A DNA stretch of 61,177 bases from Sporichthya sp. (GTDB lineage: Bacteria > Actinomycetota > Actinomycetes > Sporichthyales > Sporichthyaceae): NCBI RefSeq assembly GCF_013815995.1, contig NZ_JACDFE010000002.1:1-61177 (forward strand), in the 5' to 3' direction. Both the position numbers and the translations under genes were made by a program. Positions 55,937 to 61,177 of this stretch are shown piece after piece; within the stretch, counting starts at the first letter, position 1; the number at the start of each line of letters is the position of its first letter. The notes below the pieces were generated by a model. It ran no database searches. It was given only the letters and a program-made list of their open reading frames with translations, and was not told where the DNA came from.

Positions 55937-57124
55937 ATGGTTGCCCAAGAGGAGTTCGATCACGTCGCGTTAGCCGGTGAGGTGGACCCCTACGCCATCG
56001 TGCGCGGACTGCGGGAGCAGTGCCCGGTTGCGCACTCCTCGCAGTACGGAGGGTTCTACGCGTTCACGCGTTTCGAGGACGTGTGGAACGCCGCGCTGGA
56101 CACCGCGGCCTGGTCCTCAGCCGAGAACGGGGCCACGATTCCCCGGTACTCCCCGATCAACCTGTTGCCGATCGAGTGCGATCCACCCGACCACTCGGTC
56201 TACCGCCGGATGTTCCTGCCGCTCATGTCCAGGTCGGCCTTGGCGCCCCTCGAGTCGCGGATGCTGGAGGTCGTCAACGACCTGCTCGATGAGGTCATCG
56301 AGCGCGGTGAGTGCGACCTCGTGGGAGATGTGCTGTTCCCGATGGCGACCGTCGGGCTTTCGCACCTGTACGGGCTCGACCCGGAGCAGACCGAGAAGAT
56401 CGAGCGCAGCGCGGTGAACGCCCTCAAGCTCGGCGGTCCCGAAGCTGCCATGCCGTTGTTCATGGCGTTCGCCGAGCTCGTGGGCCAGCGTCGGGCGCAA
56501 CCGGGCGAAGACATTCCCAGCATGCTCATCGCCGCTCGGGTCGACGGCGAGCCGATCCCGGAGCAGGACCTCATCGGGGCGTGCGTCTCGGTGTTCTCTG
56601 CCGGCTTCGACACCGTGGTCAGCGCGTGCGCGCACTCCTTCGACCTGCTGGAGTCGAATCCCGACCAGCGGGCGTGGCTCATCGAGGACCCGAGCCGGAT
56701 TCCCAACGCGATGGAAGAACTGCTGCGCTACGTGTCCCCGCTGCCCGGACTGGCCCGCACGGCGACCGCTGATCTCGAAGTGGGGGACTGCAAGATTCCC
56801 AAGGGCGACCGGGCGATGTTGATGTTCCTGGCGGCGAATCACGACCCCGAGCAGTACCCCGAACCCGAGAAACTGCAGCTGGATCGCAACGCCTCGAAGC
56901 ACGTCGCCTTCGGTGCCGGGCCGCATCGCTGCCTCGGTGCCCCGCTCGGTCGGCTGGAGCTCGAGGCCGCCCTGCGCGTGGTTCTCACCCGCATCCCGGA
57001 CTACACGATTCCTGATCGCTCGAAGGTCGTCCGCGTCGGCGGCGTGACCCGCACGGTGACGTCCCTGCCCATCAGCTTCACCCCAGGCCCTCGGCTCAAG
57101 CCGCCGGCCGCCAATGTCGGCTGA
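55937..57124 (+). CDS. Cytochrome P450 (canonical bacterial class I type)
   Basis: SAGFDTVVSA I-helix; MEELLRYVSP ExxR; FGAGPHRCLGAPLGRLEL heme loop. Confidence 0.95.
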   Translation: MVAQEEFDHVALAGEVDPYAIVRGLREQCPVAHSSQYGGFYAFTRFEDVWNAALDTAAWSSAENGATIPRYSPINLLPIECDPPDHSVYRRMFLPLMSRSALAPLESRMLEVVNDLLDEVIERGECDLVGDVLFPMATVGLSHLYGLDPEQTEKIERSAVNALKLGGPEAAMPLFMAFAELVGQRRAQPGEDIPSMLIAARVDGEPIPEQDLIGACVSVFSAGFDTVVSACAHSFDLLESNPDQRAWLIEDPSRIPNAMEELLRYVSPLPGLARTATADLEVGDCKIPKGDRAMLMFLAANHDPEQYPEPEKLQLDRNASKHVAFGAGPHRCLGAPLGRLELEAALRVVLTRIPDYTIPDRSKVVRVGGVTRTVTSLPISFTPGPRLKPPAANVG

Positions 57125-57139
57125 ACGAGGAGTCTGGCT

Positions 57140-58258
57140 GTGAAGTCAAAGGCGTCGATCCTGCGCTCATCCCCGGGGGAGTACGAGTCGGCTGTCGTCG
57201 AACTCGACACTCCGCATCAGCACGAGGTGCTGGTGCGCCTGGTCGCATCCGGGTTGTGCCACTCCGACGACCACGTTGCCAAGGGCGACCTGATCCCGCC
57301 GCTGCTGCCGTTCTGTGGCGGTCACGAGGGTGCCGGAGTTGTGGAGGAGGTCGGGTCGGCCGTCGTCGGCCTGGCGCCCGGTGACCACGTCGTCTTCTCG
57401 TTCATCCCCAGCTGTGGCCGGTGCCGCTACTGCGCGCGGGGGCAGCAGAACCTGTGCAACAACGGCCTGCACGCCTTCACCGGCGAGCGGCTCGAAGAGC
57501 CCGGCAGCTTCCGGATGACGCTGGACGGTGCGCCGGTCGCCCAACTCGCCTCGGCCTCCACGTTCTCGGAGTACACGCTGGTCGATCAGCGATCGCTGGT
57601 GAAGGTGCCCGAGGAGTACGACCTCACGAAGATCTGCCTGCTGGGCTGTGCGGTGGGCACCGGGTGGGGAGCGGCCGTGAACTCGGCCGCCGTCCGGCCT
57701 GGCGACACCGTGATCGTGATGGGCGTCGGTGGGATCGGAATCAACGCCGTCCAAGGCGCCGCCAACGCGGGCGCCCTGCACGTCATCGCGGTCGATCCAG
57801 TGGAGTTCAAGCGGGAGAAGGCGCTGGAGCTCGGGGCGACGAAAGCGTTCGGCAACATGGCCGAGGCGGCGGACTTCGCGCGGAGCGTCACCGACGGCCA
57901 GGGCGCGGACTCCTCGATCGTCACCGTCGGCGTCACGACGGGTGAGCACATCGCGGAGGCCTTCGCCGCGATCGGTAAGGGCGGGACGACGGTCGTGACC
58001 GGCATCGGCCCGATGACCGCCGTGGGAATCCCGGTCTCCGCCGTTGATCTGACGCTCAATCAGAAGCGCCTACAGGGGTCGTTGTACGGCGCCTGTGCAC
58101 CCAGCGCCGATGTGCACCAGCAGCTCGCCCTATACCGCAGCGGCAAGCTGAAGCTGGATGAGCTCATCACGACGACGTACAAGATCGATGAGATCTCCAA
58201 GGCCTACGAGGACCTGCACGCCGGCAAGAACATTCGTGGCGTTGTGCTGTTCGACTGA
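57140..58258 (+). CDS. Zinc-dependent (NDMA-type-like) alcohol dehydrogenase
   Basis: [60 protein letters not shown]. Confidence 0.92.
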   Translation: MKSKASILRSSPGEYESAVVELDTPHQHEVLVRLVASGLCHSDDHVAKGDLIPPLLPFCGGHEGAGVVEEVGSAVVGLAPGDHVVFSFIPSCGRCRYCARGQQNLCNNGLHAFTGERLEEPGSFRMTLDGAPVAQLASASTFSEYTLVDQRSLVKVPEEYDLTKICLLGCAVGTGWGAAVNSAAVRPGDTVIVMGVGGIGINAVQGAANAGALHVIAVDPVEFKREKALELGATKAFGNMAEAADFARSVTDGQGADSSIVTVGVTTGEHIAEAFAAIGKGGTTVVTGIGPMTAVGIPVSAVDLTLNQKRLQGSLYGACAPSADVHQQLALYRSGKLKLDELITTTYKIDEISKAYEDLHAGKNIRGVVLFD

Positions 58259-58291
58259 CCGTCGCCCGATGAACGAAGAAGAGGACCCGTC

Positions 58292-58615
58292 GTGGAGAGT
58301 AAACCGTTGACCGAGCACGAGATCGGTCCTGTGGACGATGTGAAGCCGGGCTTCCTGCGACAGGTCTCCGTCGACGGCGTCGGCCTGTGTGTCGGCCGAC
58401 TGATGGACGGCACCTTGTTCGCGGTCGATGAGATGTGCACCCACGAGGAGGTGTCTCTCGTCGACGGCTACGTGGACGGTGACGAGGTCGAGTGTCCCGC
58501 GCACGGCTCTCGGTTCGACGTCCGAACCGGAGCCGTCACCGGAGAGCCGGCGCGTGTGCCTGTGCGCTGCTTCGCGCTCCGCGTCGAGGGCGAGAAGACG
58601 TTCGTCGCACTGTAG
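58292..58615 (+). CDS. Rieske-type [2Fe-2S] ferredoxin
   Basis: MCTHEEVSLVDGYVDGDEVECPAHGSRFDVRTG: CTH...CPAH ligands. Confidence 0.9.
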   Translation: MESKPLTEHEIGPVDDVKPGFLRQVSVDGVGLCVGRLMDGTLFAVDEMCTHEEVSLVDGYVDGDEVECPAHGSRFDVRTGAVTGEPARVPVRCFALRVEGEKTFVAL

Positions 58616-58631
58616 GGCTCCTTCTCCCACG

Positions 58632-59351
58632 ATGAGCAGGAAGCGGACACGAGTGGACAGCACAATGCACGTTCCAGCGTCGTCGACGGCGCTCTGGATC
58701 GCCGACGACGTCGCGCTGCTCTTGCAGGATGCCAGCACCGGCCGGTGTGTGGTGTCGCCGCAGGAGCGGAGGGCGTGCCTGGGTGCAGCGGTGTTGCTCG
58801 ACCTGATCCTCGGCGGGAGCCTGCGGTTGGCCGGGACGGCCATGATCCCGACCGGCGAACGCGGCGAAGGCGCGGCCGACGTGCGGCCGGCGGCGCACGC
58901 ACTCGTTCTCGGATCGCTGTCACGGCGTGCGCTCACCCCTCGACGTGCCATCCAAATGCATGGTGGTCGGGCGGCACGGCTGGTCTTGGAGAGGCTCGTG
59001 GCGGACGGCCACCTCGCCCTGCGCGCCGGGGCAAGCTCCTGGTTCGCCACCGAGCGCCGTTGGTACCCACTCCACGACCGCGCCGCGAGGGTCCGCGATC
59101 GCTTCGGCGACGCGCTGGCAGCGGGTCAGCCGGCGGACCATGCAACCGGGGCTTTGTTGGCCGTGGTGAACGGCGCCGGCCTGGTACCGGTGATCCTGGG
59201 GGCCAGGTCTCCTGCTTCGGCGCAGGCCGCATGCGACGTGGAGGAAGCGGTGTTTCGAGGATCAGGCCTTGGTCCGGATGTCGCGGCGGTGAGGGTAGCC
59301 CTGGCGGCCGAGATCGAGCGGGCGACCGTCGGTCGCCTGCCGATCCTGTGA
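58632..59351 (+). CDS. GPP34 (GOLPH3/VPS74-like) family protein
   Basis: LWIADDVALLLQDASTGRCVVSPQERRACLGAAVLLDLILGGSLRL; start could also be GTG 58653. Confidence 0.75.
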   Translation: MSRKRTRVDSTMHVPASSTALWIADDVALLLQDASTGRCVVSPQERRACLGAAVLLDLILGGSLRLAGTAMIPTGERGEGAADVRPAAHALVLGSLSRRALTPRRAIQMHGGRAARLVLERLVADGHLALRAGASSWFATERRWYPLHDRAARVRDRFGDALAAGQPADHATGALLAVVNGAGLVPVILGARSPASAQAACDVEEAVFRGSGLGPDVAAVRVALAAEIERATVGRLPIL

Positions 59352-59508
59352 CGACCCATCCGACGGTAGCGGACGGGCCTCACCCCGACGTTGCGATGGG
59401 ATTCGCTCACGTCGCTTTCTCTACGCCAGTGTCAGGTCAGGGGCCGTTCGTGGAGCTGTTCTGTACCGAGATCCTGCAGTTGCTCCCGCACCTACCGTTG
59501 TGACGCCC

Positions 59509-59552
59509 GCTCATAACCCAGAGGTCGTAGGTTCAAATCCTACCCCCGCTAC
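59509..59552. repeat. attR: 44-bp direct repeat of tRNA-fMet 3' half
   Basis: gctcataacccagaggtcgtaggttcaaatcctacccccgctac, identical to 11706-11749. Confidence 0.92.
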
Positions 59553-60032
59553 GACCCGCAGTCCGGTCTGAACAGCGAGGAGCAGCAGAGCGTGGTCGCG
59601 TCGGCCTTCCCAGCGGGCGCGGTCCGGGGCGGCGAGCAGCGCGTCGACCTCGCCGGGTGAGAGGTAGGTGACGACGGCGCGCTGGCAGCGCTTCGGCGGT
59701 ATCGCCAGCACGTGTGCGATCACCGATGCGTGTTCGGGGTGACGCAGCGCAGCGAAACGGAACAGCGAGTGCACCGCGGCCAGGCGGGCGTTGCGGGTCC
59801 GGGCGCTGTTGTGGCGGTCGCGTTCGAGGTGGTCCAGGAACGCGCCGATCATCGCGGCGTCGAGGTCGCCGATCTCCAGGGTGTGGGGGGCTTTGCCGGT
59901 GCGGTCGTGGACGAAGCTCAGCAGCAGCCGGAACGTGTCGCGGTAGGCGAGCACGGTGTGTGGGCTGACCCGGCGCTGGGCGATCAGCCGGTCGGTGAAG
60001 AAGGCCTGCAGGGTCGGGGCGAGGAGGGTCAT
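59511..60032 (-). pseudogene. Tyrosine recombinase C, truncated at attR
   Basis: MTLLAPTLQAFFTDRLIAQRRVSPHTVLAYRDTFRLLL...LLLAVQTGLRV then VAGVGFEPTTSGL, which is antisense tRNA; lacks HxxR and catalytic Tyr. Confidence 0.85.
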
Positions 60033-60955
60033 GCCGGGCCCCCGAAGCTGGCTTCGAGCCGCGCGGCGGCCAGCGCGAGGAGTTCGGGTGCCGCGGTGAG
60101 GTACCAGTAGGTGGCGGCGGGGTCGACGTGACCGAGGTAGGTCGACAGGGCCGGCATCCGGGCCTGCACGTCTTGGCCGTCGCGGTACCAACCGAGCAGG
60201 GTCGCCACCGCAAAGGAATGGCGCATGTCATGAATGCGCGGACGGGACCCCACCGCCCGCTCCTCGATGCCGGCCTCATGCAGCAGCCGACGGAAGATCG
60301 GCTGGACGGTGGCGTGGCACAGTCGCGCCCCTGATACCGAAACGAAGAAGCTTGCCGTCTTCGGCGACGGGCACAGGCTCTCGCGCCGTAGGTCGTACTC
60401 ACGCAGGGCGTCCAGGGTGCTGGCATGCAGGGGAAGCTGGCGGGACTTGCCGAATTTGGTCTCCCGCACGAGCAGGCGCCGCCCGGCCCAGTCGATGTCA
60501 TCGCGGTCCAGGCGCATCGCCTCCCCGCCCCGCATCCCGGTGCAGGCCAGCAGAGCGATCAGCGTCGCGAACGTCGCCGAGCGCAATGGGCCAGGCAGGT
60601 CCCGGGCCGCGGTGATCAACGCCGCGATGTCGGCCTCGGAATACAGGTAGGGCGTGGCGCGATGGGCCCGGCCCGGCAGCAGGTCCGTCGGCGGAACCTC
60701 GGCGGCGGCGTCGATGGTCTGTAGGTAGCGGGCGAATTGGCGCACCACACCGAGTCGCTGGTTGATCCAGACCGGACTCGCGCCCGCGGGCAGGCCCGCC
60801 CACGCGAGCGCGACCTCGATGGTGACCGTCTCGATTCCGGCGCGGGCGGTGAAGACCGCGAAGTCGGCGAGCAGACGCCCCGGCGCTTCCAGCTTGAACC
60901 CCAGCGCGCGGCGTATCGCCAGGTAGGCCTCGACATGGTCGCTCAGCGCGGTCAT
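60029..60955 (-). CDS. Tyrosine recombinase B
   Basis: ACTGMRGGEAMRL, IHDMRHSFAVATLL, LGHVDPAATYWYL catalytic motifs; ATG 60955. Confidence 0.93.
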   Translation of the reverse strand: MTALSDHVEAYLAIRRALGFKLEAPGRLLADFAVFTARAGIETVTIEVALAWAGLPAGASPVWINQRLGVVRQFARYLQTIDAAAEVPPTDLLPGRAHRATPYLYSEADIAALITAARDLPGPLRSATFATLIALLACTGMRGGEAMRLDRDDIDWAGRRLLVRETKFGKSRQLPLHASTLDALREYDLRRESLCPSPKTASFFVSVSGARLCHATVQPIFRRLLHEAGIEERAVGSRPRIHDMRHSFAVATLLGWYRDGQDVQARMPALSTYLGHVDPAATYWYLTAAPELLALAAARLEASFGGPA

Positions 60956-61177
60956 GACCGCGCCTGCGGCCACGGCCGGGCCAGCACCGCGAGGGCGGTT
61001 CCGTCGACCTTGGCGTAGATCGCGGTGGTGAGCGCCCTGGCGTGGCGAAGGACCTGACCGACTTCGGTGAGGTCCGCCCCGGAGCGCAGCAACTCACTCG
61101 CCGTCGTGTGGCGCAGCCGGTGCGCACCGCAGGGCGCGACCCCGGCGCGGTGGCAGGCGCGCCGCACGACCGCGGAC
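60952..61177 (-). CDS. Tyrosine recombinase A, C-terminal part (N-terminus outside window)
   Basis: HRLRHTTASELLRSGADLTEVGQVLRHARALTTAIYAKVD; stop overlaps start of recombinase B. Confidence 0.85.
   Translation of the reverse strand, partial: SAVVRRACHRAGVAPCGAHRLRHTTASELLRSGADLTEVGQVLRHARALTTAIYAKVDGTALAVLARPWPQARS

Larger units (their letters stand above)
11706..59552. mobile_element. tRNA-fMet-inserted genomic island (about 47.8 kb) with catabolic cargo
   Basis: 44-bp perfect direct repeat at both edges, the left copy being the tRNA 3' end; right copy abuts tyrosine recombinase genes. Confidence 0.85.

Noticed and set aside
11706-59552. Biosynthetic gene cluster (PKS/NRPS/terpene)
   Set aside because: No PKS, NRPS, terpene synthase or RiPP signature seen; the CoA-thioester and import genes fit catabolism better.
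11706-59552. Phage-defence island
   Set aside because: tRNA islands often carry defence genes, but no restriction, CBASS, toxin-antitoxin, Argonaute or similar gene was recognised.
59511-59553. C-terminal VAGVGFEPTTSGL as a real protein motif
   Set aside because: It is the antisense translation of the tRNA-fMet 3' end (att repeat), a common artefact where ORFs run into tRNA-derived att sites.

Overview
High-GC actinobacterial window in three parts. (1) About 1-11.75 kb is core chromosome: a ThiF/HesA-like gene (partial), a DUF5679-type zinc ribbon, a YgjP-like metallopeptidase, a PH-like membrane protein, NUDIX, a DUF2342 metalloprotease, an NAD-epimerase, MoaE, a YlbL-type PDZ/Lon protease, a PPA1309-like protein and UPF0182, ending at an initiator tRNA-Met gene. 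(2) About 11.7-59.55 kb is a genomic island bounded by a 44-bp perfect direct repeat of the tRNA 3' half (11706-11749 and 59509-59552). It holds a large catabolic gene set: aldehyde and alcohol dehydrogenases, a Liv-type ABC importer with unusual membrane and secreted partners, a BVMO-like flavoprotein between two SDRs, a ferredoxin reductase, a 7Fe ferredoxin, a Rieske ferredoxin, CaiB, CitE-like lyase, MaoC proteins, acyl-CoA synthetases, an acyl-CoA dehydrogenase, a KstD-like flavoprotein, three tandem atypical P450s, a canonical P450 and one GntR/FCD regulator. (3) About 59.5-61.2 kb holds a run of three tyrosine recombinase genes, the third cut off exactly at the right att repeat. The main finding is a very AT-rich motif (core about WAAATATATTATG) at nine places, which together lie at the 5' end of all 13 inferred island transcription units, including the GntR gene. 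This suggests one island-wide regulon. All assignments come from reading the sequence and ORF track; no database search was run.
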